Assembly: GCF_009663685.2 (NCBI RefSeq)
Contig: NZ_RCOG02000024.1
Location: 79,976-143,975, forward strand
Reading direction: 5' to 3'
From: Cupriavidus sp. U2
Lineage (GTDB): Bacteria; Pseudomonadota; Gammaproteobacteria; Burkholderiales; Burkholderiaceae
DNA: 64,000 nucleotides
The number at the start of each line of letters is the position of its first letter. The first letter of the stretch is position 1. The notes beneath the pieces are model-generated. The model made no database searches and was not told the DNA's origin. It saw only the letters and a program-made list of their open reading frames with translations. Shown here piece after piece: positions 17,646 to 24,322 of the stretch. A program made the translations under genes and the position numbers.

Positions 17646-18590
17646 TTAGTCCTGAGTGTTCTCACTATAGGCACTGTCGCCGCGCATGCGAGGCCAGATT
17701 GCCTGCAGCTCGGTCTTCAGGAAGGTGAGCAGGTAGCGGGTGGCCATGGTCTGGTAGCGGTTGGGCATGGTCAGCATGTAAAGCTTGCTGCCGAACACGC
17801 TGATGCGATAGTCGGGCAGCAGCGGCACGAGCGTGCCGTCCGCCAGATCCTTGCCCACCGCATAGAGCGGGAAGATGCCGATGCCGAGCCCGCTGACCAC
17901 GGCATCCTTCAGGAACGCGAAGTTCTCCGAACTCAGCGTGGGCGCCAGCACCACCTGTTCGCGCGCCCCGGTGGCGTGGCGGATACCCGAAGCCTTCAGT
18001 TTCTGGCCAATTGGCGATGCGCAGACGATGGCATGGGCGCCAAGGTCGGCCAGTACCGCCGGCATCGGCCGGCCCGCCAGATAGGCGGGCGCGCCGCAGA
18101 CAATCCAGTCGACCGTGCCGATCTCGGTGGCCACGACCGAATCTGGCGGCGTCGAGATGATGCGCAGCGCTACCTCGACATCCTCGGACACGAGATTGTG
18201 GATGCGGTTGTCGAACACCACGTCGAGCGTGATGTCGGGATAGCGTTGCTTGAACTGCACCAGCAGCGGCGACAGCATGGCGTGCCCCAGGCCGGTGGGT
18301 ACCGACAACCGCACATGGCCCTGCAGGCTCTTGCCCATGCTGCTGATCAGCGCATTGGCGGCCGCGACTTCGCCGAGGATGTTGCGGCCGTGCTCGTAGA
18401 GCCCGGCGCCGACTGGCGTGGCTTCCACGTGGCGCGTGGTCCGGCGCAGCAGCTGCACGCCCAGTTCCTCCTCCAGTGCCTTGAGGTGGTAGCTGACATT
18501 GGCGCGCGTCATCTTGAGCTTGCGCGCGGCGGCGCTGAGATTGCCTGCGTCGACGATATCGACGAACAGGCGCAGGGCGTTGAGATCCAT
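17646..18590 (-). CDS. LysR-family transcriptional regulator
   Basis: A 314-residue LysR regulator. Helix-turn-helix at residues 1-60 (MDLNALRLFVDIVDAGNLSAAA, then RANVSYHLKALE). The effector domain follows, with VRLSVPTGLGHAMLSPLL and the AAPAYLA-like GAPAYLAGRPMP of the DhcR/CrgA-type group. It is co-directional with the YbaK-like gene (34 bp), so they may be cotranscribed. Its targets are unknown. Confidence 0.9.
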   Translation of the reverse strand: MDLNALRLFVDIVDAGNLSAAARKLKMTRANVSYHLKALEEELGVQLLRRTTRHVEATPVGAGLYEHGRNILGEVAAANALISSMGKSLQGHVRLSVPTGLGHAMLSPLLVQFKQRYPDITLDVVFDNRIHNLVSEDVEVALRIISTPPDSVVATEIGTVDWIVCGAPAYLAGRPMPAVLADLGAHAIVCASPIGQKLKASGIRHATGAREQVVLAPTLSSENFAFLKDAVVSGLGIGIFPLYAVGKDLADGTLVPLLPDYRISVFGSKLYMLTMPNRYQTMATRYLLTFLKTELQAIWPRMRGDSAYSENTQD

Positions 18591-18669
18591 GGCGATACTG
18601 GCGCGGGAATGAAAAAGGGACCCGAAGGCCCCTCAGTTTGCCATGGCGGCAACCAGGCAAGGTGGGTCG

Positions 18670-19410
18670 CTACGTGTCCGGGCCAAGGCTTTGTTCCCGG
18701 GTTCTCCTGACGTCGCGATATCGCGCCAGCGCAGCAGCATCATTGTCCCGGTAGGCGATATTGTCGTCTTTCTGGCTACTTCCATCGAGCCCCGGCAGCG
18801 CAAGCAGCTGCCCGATCCAGTCTTCCGCTGCGGTCAGCGGCCGGACCAAAGGCGCCAGATATCGGTCGAGAATGCCCTTGTCCGGTGTCTGCAATTCCGC
18901 TGTCAGTGCTCGCAGGTAATCGTTCTTGCGTGTGCGTGGCCAGTCTATGCAAAAGCCCGCCCGTGCTGAAAGCACGGTATGGACCAGCAGCATGGCCCGA
19001 CCGTTGCCGTCGAGGAACGGATGCCCCCACGCGAAGGCGCCCATGACGACGCCGGGCTTCCTTCGCATGGCCGAAGGGTCATTGCCCATGCGCAGGCCCC
19101 ATTCCACAGCTTGCCGGCATCGTTCCGAAGCCTCGAACTGCACTTCGCCTTTTCCGACCAGCCGCCCGGTGTCCAGCATCCGCCGGTCCTGGCCTGCCCA
19201 TGGGTAAAAGTCGCGAAACAGAATGCTGTGGACTTCAAGAAAATTCTCATAGTCCAGTGGGCCTGGCACAGCGTTCAGGTATGCCAGTGCATCCTCGAGA
19301 TTGGCCTCGAAAAACGCATGTTCCTGGATCTTGACCTCTTCCAGGTCCTTCAGCTTTTCAAAGTTTCGGAGATACCCTGCAGTGTCGAAGTCACCGAACG
19401 GGTCGAACAT
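18670..19410 (-). CDS. Fic-domain protein (putative AMP-transferase toxin)
   Basis: A 246-residue Fic protein. The catalytic motif HPFLDGNGR at residues 130-138 is a full match to HxFx(D/E)GNGR, so adenylylation or a related transfer to a protein target is expected. I see no S/TxxxE(G/N) inhibitory helix at the N- or C-terminus, so self-inhibition is unlikely and a separate antitoxin is predicted. The gene starts inside the end of the upstream 98-codon gene (20-bp overlap, different frame), the arrangement of a toxin-antitoxin pair. The C-terminal 70 residues (TAAEDWIGQLLALPGLDG onward) match nothing I recognise. Confidence 0.87.
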   Translation of the reverse strand: MFDPFGDFDTAGYLRNFEKLKDLEEVKIQEHAFFEANLEDALAYLNAVPGPLDYENFLEVHSILFRDFYPWAGQDRRMLDTGRLVGKGEVQFEASERCRQAVEWGLRMGNDPSAMRRKPGVVMGAFAWGHPFLDGNGRAMLLVHTVLSARAGFCIDWPRTRKNDYLRALTAELQTPDKGILDRYLAPLVRPLTAAEDWIGQLLALPGLDGSSQKDDNIAYRDNDAAALARYRDVRRTREQSLGPDT

Positions 19411-19687
19411 GCTTGCGTTCCCGCATGTGGTTCGTCATCAGGCGTGCCATCTGGCGGCCGCTGATCAGGTGCCGTTTCTTGAGGGTCACAAGAAGCTTTT
19501 CCGTGGCGTCCAGCGAGACATCGTCGCCGGCGGCGCGCGTGGCGGCTTCGGCCCAGTCGTCGAGCCCGGTCCGCTCGAAGCTGACATGGTGGGCCACTGC
19601 GAACTCGCGAACGAACTCGCTGACCATGGTGGTGGGCAGTGCATCGAGATCCGTCGGCAGCGGCGTTACGGCTTGATGGCGTCTCAT
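19391..19687 (-). CDS. Small protein overlapping fic, putative antitoxin
   Basis: A 98-residue basic helical protein of no family I recognise. It has a C-terminal stretch LLVTLKKRHLISGRQMARLMTNHMRE that could form two amphipathic helices. It overlaps the Fic gene by 20 bp and is translated first, as antitoxins usually are. A clear S/TxxxEG inhibition motif is not present; TMVSEF at about residues 20-25 is the nearest sequence (TxxxE without the following Gly/Asn). A perfect TATAAT -10 box lies upstream at 19719-19724. Function as antitoxin is inferred from position only. Confidence 0.6.
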   Translation of the reverse strand: MRRHQAVTPLPTDLDALPTTMVSEFVREFAVAHHVSFERTGLDDWAEAATRAAGDDVSLDATEKLLVTLKKRHLISGRQMARLMTNHMRERKHVRPVR

Positions 19688-19718
19688 GGTGCCTCGCGGC
19701 AGGGTGACATACGGCCAG

Positions 19719-19724
19719 ATTATA
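19719..19724 (-). promoter_or_regulatory. -10 box of the putative fic operon promoter
   Basis: A perfect TATAAT on the minus strand, about 32 bp ahead of the 98-codon gene. A TTGATC sequence sits 15 bp upstream as a poor -35 match. The site is a conspicuous AT-rich island in GC-rich DNA. Confidence 0.45.
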
Positions 19725-19756
19725 AGGTTTGTCTTTGCCGATCAATCACTTGAAAG

Positions 19757-19780
19757 ACAAAAGCCCGCCGGGGGGCGGGC
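19757..19780 (-). terminator. Intrinsic terminator of the MHS transporter gene
   Basis: On the minus strand GCCCGCC-CCCC-GGCGGGC is followed by TTTTGT. It lies about 48 bp after the stop of the transporter gene at 19828 and separates it from the fic operon. Confidence 0.75.
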
Positions 19781-19827
19781 CGTCGCGAAAGCCGACAGGG
19801 CCGATCATCCAGCCGTCAGCGGGCGTC

Positions 19828-21141
19828 TCAATGCTCGTGATGCAGGTACTTTGCCTGGCGTGGCAGGCGCAGGCTGACCAGGAACGCGATGACCATCATG
19901 GCGGTCACGTACCAGTAGAACGTGTCCTCCTGACCCGCCTTTTTCAGGGCCAGCGCCACGTATTCGGCCGTACCGCCGAACAGGGCATTGGCGATGGCAT
20001 AGGCCAGGCCCACGCCCAGCGCGCGTACTTCGGGCGGGAACATTTCGGCCTTCACGATGCCGCTGATCGACGTGTAGAAGCTGACGATGGCCAGGGCCAC
20101 GCAGATCAGCAGGCCGGCCATTTCGGGGCTCGACACCGTCTTCAGCGCGGTCAGGATCGGTACCGTGGCAATGGCGCCGAGCGCGCCGAACAGCATCATG
20201 TTGTGGCGGCGGCCGATGCGGTCGGACAGCGCGCCGAACAACGGCTGCATGCACATGTAGAGGAACAGGCAGACCGTCATCACGTAGCTGGTGGTCTTGA
20301 TCGGCAGGTGGGCCGTGTTGACCAGGAACTTCTGCATATACGTGGTGAACGTGTAGAAGATCAGCGAGCCGCCGGCGGTATAACCGAGCACCGTGAAGAA
20401 CGCGGCCTTGTGGTGCCGGAAGATCTCGCTCACCGTGCCGGCGCCCTTGCTGTTGCGCTGCTGTGCGGTGGTGGTCTCATGCAACGTGCGGCGCAGCAAC
20501 AGGGCCACCACCGCGGTGATGGCACCCACCACGAACGGGATGCGCCAGCCGTAGGACTTCAGTTGGGCTTCGGTCAGCATTTGCTCCAGCAGCACAATGA
20601 CCAGCACAGCCAGCAGCTGGCCGCCGATCAGCGTCACGTACTGGAACGACGAGAAGAAGCCGCGTCGGCCCTTGAGCGCCACTTCGCTCATGTACGTGGC
20701 GGTGGTGCCGTATTCGCCGCCGACCGACAGGCCCTGCAGCAGCCGTGCCACCAGCAGCAGCGCCGGGGCCCAGTTGCCGATGGTCTCGTAGGTGGGCAAG
20801 CAGGCGATCAGCAGCGAGCCGAAGCACATCATGACCACCGAGATCAGCAGGGAATTCTTGCGGCCGTTTCGGTCGGCGATACGGCCGAACAGCCAGCCGC
20901 CGATCGGTCGCATCAGGAAGCCCGCCGCGAACACACCGGCAGTATTCAGCAGTTGGGCCGTGGGGTCGCCTTTCGGGAAGAAGGCCGGCGCGAAATAGAT
21001 CGCGCTGAAGGCGTAGATATAGAAGTCGAACCACTCCACGAGGTTGCCCGACGACGCAGCCACAATGGCAAAGACGCGCTTTCTGGTTTCTTCGGGGGAC
21101 GGTGCCGTGCCGTTGACGGCGGAGGAGGCGATGTCTGTCAT
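19828..21141 (-). CDS. MHS-family (KgtP-like) metabolite:H+ symporter
   Basis: A 437-residue major facilitator of the metabolite:H+ symporter family, which takes up dicarboxylates, alpha-ketoglutarate, citrate or betaines. Signatures: [14 protein letters not shown] in helix 1, the loop [34 protein letters not shown], and the repeat [10 protein letters not shown]. About 12 helices. ATG 21141 follows GAAGGTCCT. An earlier in-frame ATG 170 codons upstream is ignored because the added sequence is low-complexity intergenic DNA. The exact substrate is not known. Confidence 0.92.
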   Translation of the reverse strand: MTDIASSAVNGTAPSPEETRKRVFAIVAASSGNLVEWFDFYIYAFSAIYFAPAFFPKGDPTAQLLNTAGVFAAGFLMRPIGGWLFGRIADRNGRKNSLLISVVMMCFGSLLIACLPTYETIGNWAPALLLVARLLQGLSVGGEYGTTATYMSEVALKGRRGFFSSFQYVTLIGGQLLAVLVIVLLEQMLTEAQLKSYGWRIPFVVGAITAVVALLLRRTLHETTTAQQRNSKGAGTVSEIFRHHKAAFFTVLGYTAGGSLIFYTFTTYMQKFLVNTAHLPIKTTSYVMTVCLFLYMCMQPLFGALSDRIGRRHNMMLFGALGAIATVPILTALKTVSSPEMAGLLICVALAIVSFYTSISGIVKAEMFPPEVRALGVGLAYAIANALFGGTAEYVALALKKAGQEDTFYWYVTAMMVIAFLVSLRLPRQAKYLHHEH

Positions 21142-21531
21142 AGGACCTTCTGTTCTTGACTTGGCGGCGGGGGCGCCGCTGGAGGATACGGACCAGGAGA
21201 GCAAGGTGCGACGTGGACCGGCAAAACCGCCAGCCGGCCTGGGGGCGTCGCAAGTCCGGGCCCGTGTGCCGGCGTAGCGTAACGCGGAACGGCCTGCCCC
21301 CCCAAGGGGGGCGGCTTTCGCAATCCCCCTGGCCCTGTTGCAAATGCCTTGCCACCAGCGGTTTTGCGCCGCATTGTCCGATGGGCTGGAAAGAGTTTTT
21401 ACAAAGCGCGCCCTCGCGGCATGAAAATCCTGGCGGGTGACCGTCGCCGCCGGGCTAACTTGCGTGGGCCGCACGGCTGCGCAATCATGCAGGGCGATGC
21501 TGAACGCCGTGCCTTTCGACCCCCCTTGTCC
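21142..21531. other. Intergenic region with a GC-rich hairpin
   Basis: This 390-bp divergent gap shows no convincing gene. It contains a strong hairpin at 21292-21315, where GCC-T-GCCCCCC pairs with GGGGGGC-G-GC across CAA. Only three T residues follow it on the + strand. It could be a terminator-like leader structure or a dispersed repeat. Confidence 0.4.
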
Positions 21532-21864
21532 ATGACCAATCCGCGTCTCCTGCCCTTCCTGCTGGCACCTTTGCTGTGGCTGCCCGCCGCGGGCGTACTT
21601 GCCGAGGGCGATCCCAACCTCGTGCAGTGCCAGCGCATCAACCAGGCGCAATTGCGGACGGCTTCCGAGGAGACGCTGCTGTTCCTGCGCTGCCGGGCGC
21701 GGCAGATTTCATATGACGCCCCCCGGCTCAAGGGCGTGACGCAGAAATTCCGGGATGACCTCGTGTTTTCCTGCCTGGACCAGGCCGACGAGATCGAGCA
21801 CCAATTGCGGGTGGGCCATGGCTACACCCGGGAAAAGCTGGCCCGCAAGAAATGTGACTATTAG
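21532..21864 (+). CDS. Small secreted cysteine-containing protein of unknown function
   Basis: A 110-residue protein with a clear signal peptide (residues 1-24, hydrophobic [19 protein letters not shown], cleaved before EGDPN). The mature part is about 86 residues and has four cysteines (in QCQR, RCRA, SCLD and KKCDY), so two disulfides are possible in the periplasm. I recognise no family. An upstream in-frame ATG at 21487 would add residues ahead of the signal peptide, so 21532 is preferred. Confidence 0.65.
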   Translation: MTNPRLLPFLLAPLLWLPAAGVLAEGDPNLVQCQRINQAQLRTASEETLLFLRCRARQISYDAPRLKGVTQKFRDDLVFSCLDQADEIEHQLRVGHGYTREKLARKKCDY

Positions 21865-21880
21865 GGCTGGTTCGGGGATT

Positions 21881-21896
21881 GTCAAATTATCTTGAC
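21881..21896. promoter_or_regulatory. Inverted repeat upstream of acyl-CoA dehydrogenase gene
   Basis: GTCAA-N6-TTGAC is a perfect palindrome about 95 bp ahead of the gene at 21989. A further half-site, TTGTCAAAA, lies at 21920-21928. The TTGAC of the right arm could also serve as a -35 box. It is a candidate operator for an unknown regulator. Confidence 0.35.
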
Positions 21897-21988
21897 GGTT
21901 CTGTCCAAGTCGGCGTGGATTGTCAAAATCGATGGTCGGCGTACCATTGGCGGCCATTGTTGTCGTACCGACTCACCCGGAGACTGTC

Positions 21989-23146
21989 ATGGCCCTCGAC
22001 GCCGAATCCTTTTCCCTGCTGCGCGCCTCGGTGCAGCGTTTCATCGATGAGCGCCTGAAGCCGGCCGAAGATACCCTTGAGGAAATCGATGACGTGCCGG
22101 CCGACATCGTGGCCGACATGAAGGAGATGGGCCTGTTCGGCATCTCCATCCCGGAAAACTACGGTGGCATCGGCCTGTCGATGTCGCAGGAATGCGATGT
22201 GGTCTATGACCTCGGCCATACGGCCTTCGCGTTCCGCTCCGTCTTCGGCACCAACGTGGGCATTGGCTCGCAGGGCATCCTGATGGATGGCACCGAGGAG
22301 CAAAAGCAGACCTACCTGCCCAAGATCGCCAGCGGGGAGCTGGTCATCTCCTTCGCGCTGACCGAGCCGAACGCCGGTTCGGACGCCGCATCGCTGCAGA
22401 CGCGTGCCGAGCTCGATGGCGACCACTACGTCATCAACGGCACCAAGCGGTTCATCACCAACGCGCCGCGCGCCGGCGCCTTCACGCTGATGGCCCGCAC
22501 GGGCGGCCCGGGTGCCTCGGGCATTTCGTCCTTCATCGTGCCGGCCGACACCCCGGGCATCTCGCTGGGCAAGCCCGACAAGAAGATGGGCCAGCGCGGC
22601 ACCAAGACGTGCGACGTGGTACTGGAAAACGTGCGCGTGCCGGCTGCGAACATCATCGGTGGCGTGCCGGGCGTGGGCTTCAAGACGGCCATGAAGGTGC
22701 TGGACCGTGGCCGCCTGCATATCTCCGCACTGGCTTGCGGCATGGCGCATCGGCTGATTACCGATGCCGTCGCCTACGCGAAGGAGCGCAAGCAGTTCGG
22801 CAAGCCGATTGGCGACTTCCAGCTGATCCAGGCCATGCTGGCCGACAGCCAGGCCGAACTGTACGCCGGCCTGTCGATGGTGCGCGATTGCGCGCAACGC
22901 TACGACGCCAAGCCGGCCGGCCAGAGCGACCCTGAAGTCAGCATGCTGGCGTCCTGCACCAAGATGTTCTGTACCGAAATGGTGGGCCGCGTGGCCGATC
23001 GCGCCGTGCAGATCCACGGCGGCGCCGGTTACATCGCCGAATACAAGGCCGAGCGGTTCTACCGCGACGTGCGTCTGCTGCGCCTGTATGAAGGCACCAC
23101 GCAGATCCAGCAACTGATCATCGCCAAGCAGCTGCTGCGCGACTGA
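21989..23146 (+). CDS. Acyl-CoA dehydrogenase
   Basis: A 385-residue FAD-dependent acyl-CoA dehydrogenase of normal length. Signatures: FGISIPENYGG, FALTEPNAGSDAA (the ALTEPxAGSD motif), YVINGTKRFITNA, the flavin-binding AMKVLDRGRLHI region, HGGAGYIAEY and YEGTTQIQQLIIAKQLL. The ATG at 21989 is chosen by homology of the N-terminus; the frame is open from 21920. The chain-length preference is unknown. A 181-codon unknown gene follows 44 bp downstream. Confidence 0.94.
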   Translation: MALDAESFSLLRASVQRFIDERLKPAEDTLEEIDDVPADIVADMKEMGLFGISIPENYGGIGLSMSQECDVVYDLGHTAFAFRSVFGTNVGIGSQGILMDGTEEQKQTYLPKIASGELVISFALTEPNAGSDAASLQTRAELDGDHYVINGTKRFITNAPRAGAFTLMARTGGPGASGISSFIVPADTPGISLGKPDKKMGQRGTKTCDVVLENVRVPAANIIGGVPGVGFKTAMKVLDRGRLHISALACGMAHRLITDAVAYAKERKQFGKPIGDFQLIQAMLADSQAELYAGLSMVRDCAQRYDAKPAGQSDPEVSMLASCTKMFCTEMVGRVADRAVQIHGGAGYIAEYKAERFYRDVRLLRLYEGTTQIQQLIIAKQLLRD

Positions 23147-23190
23147 TCCGGCTGACCGCAGCGGACCGACCCGAGGGGATAGGAGACAGG

Positions 23191-23736
23191 ATGAGCAAGA
23201 TCCAGGTTGCGGCCCCACAGGGGACGGCCGCTGCAGACCACGGCGCGGTGCACCGGCTCCGGGCCGTGGTGGCCACGTATCGCACCACGCTGCAGGCCTA
23301 CACGCTGGTCGTGTCCGCAGACACGCTGATGGCATTGTCAACCGGCCCCGAGCCGGCGCATTCGGCACGCGACTATCGCGCCCAGGCGCATCTGGACCGC
23401 CTGCACCACGCGGTACGCGATTGCGGGCTGGCGCTGCCCAGTGCCATCGTCGTGGCGGTGGCCGGCGGCACCATGCGCTGCGAATGCGACCATCTGTATT
23501 CGCTGGACCTCGATCCGCGCGCGGGAGACAGCCTGATCGTGCTCGATGGCTACGACCGCCTGGTCGAACTGGCCGATAGCGGGCGCGGCCATATCAAGAC
23601 GCTGGTCACGGCGGTACTGTGCTCCAACGTGACGACTGCTGCCGAGGCTCCCATGCCTGCCACGGAAGCCGACTGTGCGCTGATGCACGTGTCGGCGGCC
23701 GCGCGCTGGGCCGGCGCCACGCGCGTCTGGCAATAA
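23191..23736 (+). CDS. Conserved-looking protein of unknown function
   Basis: A 181-residue soluble protein with no recognised domain. It starts at ATG 23191 behind a strong AGGAGACAGG site and follows the acyl-CoA dehydrogenase by 44 bp, so it is probably cotranscribed. The middle (AIVVAVAGGTMRCECDHLYSLDLDP) could be a beta-rich segment; there are five cysteines. No signal peptide or membrane helix is seen. Confidence 0.65.
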   Translation: MSKIQVAAPQGTAAADHGAVHRLRAVVATYRTTLQAYTLVVSADTLMALSTGPEPAHSARDYRAQAHLDRLHHAVRDCGLALPSAIVVAVAGGTMRCECDHLYSLDLDPRAGDSLIVLDGYDRLVELADSGRGHIKTLVTAVLCSNVTTAAEAPMPATEADCALMHVSAAARWAGATRVWQ

Positions 23737-23770
23737 GTCCAACAGTTAGCCGGGCGGTCATTCCGGCAGT

Positions 23771-23803
23771 CAGCGCGTCACCTGCCGTCAGGCGGTGACG
23801 CTG
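23771..23803. terminator. Hairpin between convergent genes, no T-tract
   Basis: GTCACC pairs with GGTGAC, with CAGCG/GCTG outside it, between the stops of two convergent genes (23736 and 23820). Neither side carries a T run, so any role in termination is doubtful. Confidence 0.3.
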
Positions 23804-23819
23804 CCCGCATGATCCGGGC

Positions 23820-24191
23820 TCAGGCCCAAACCGCGTCGACGTCGCGCAGCAAATGGCCCGCCAGGATGTAGTCGCCAAGGCGCGTTGCCTTGGCTTCCAG
23901 ATCCAGCAAGTCGCGGTCGGCCAGCAGGCCAAGGTCGAACTGGCAGTACAGGTTGCGCTGCCGGAACGTGGTCTTGGGCCTGCCCAGCCCTGCCTGGAGG
24001 GCTTCGGGTGTGCGGACGGCGACACTTTCCTGTCCGCGGTATTGCACCTTGATGCCGCGCTTCTCGCCAAGCCGGCCGAGTTCGATGGCGTCCTGCCACC
24101 CCGTCTCATAGTCCAGCTCAAGCCCAAGCGCCTGCTCCGAGGCCAGAAGCCTGAGGGCTTCCGCCTTGCTGCCAGCTCGCACAATTGACAT
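23820..24191 (-). CDS. Unknown protein under a LexA (SOS) box
   Basis: A 123-residue protein of no family I recognise, with no signal peptide or membrane segment. Its ATG at 24191 follows GAGGTGTGG. The interest lies upstream: a perfect CTGT-N8-ACAG palindrome at 24215-24232, centred about 32 bp before the start codon, overlaps TATA-like promoter sequence. This predicts induction by DNA damage through LexA cleavage. The gene reads alone: convergent gene on one side, M16 peptidase gene upstream 130 bp away. It is not one of the well-known SOS genes (recA, lexA, dinB, imuAB, uvrA) as far as I can see. Confidence 0.75.
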   Translation of the reverse strand: MSIVRAGSKAEALRLLASEQALGLELDYETGWQDAIELGRLGEKRGIKVQYRGQESVAVRTPEALQAGLGRPKTTFRQRNLYCQFDLGLLADRDLLDLEAKATRLGDYILAGHLLRDVDAVWA

Positions 24192-24214
24192 CCACACCTC
24201 AAGTCTCAAGAAAG

Positions 24215-24232
24215 ACTGTATAAATATACAGT
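24215..24232. promoter_or_regulatory. LexA/SOS box
   Basis: ACTGTATA-AA-TATACAGT is an 18-bp perfect palindrome apart from the two central bases and fits the proteobacterial LexA consensus CTGT-N8-ACAG fully. It covers the only AT-rich promoter-like sequence before the minus-strand gene at 24191. Confidence 0.85.
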
Positions 24233-24322
24233 GTTCCGATGCTTGCCTCAAGGGTTGGTGAGGCGCCAGCGGCTCACACGGCCCCCCAGCCCGCAGCCCA
24301 GGCGGCTCGGTGCTTGTGAGGC

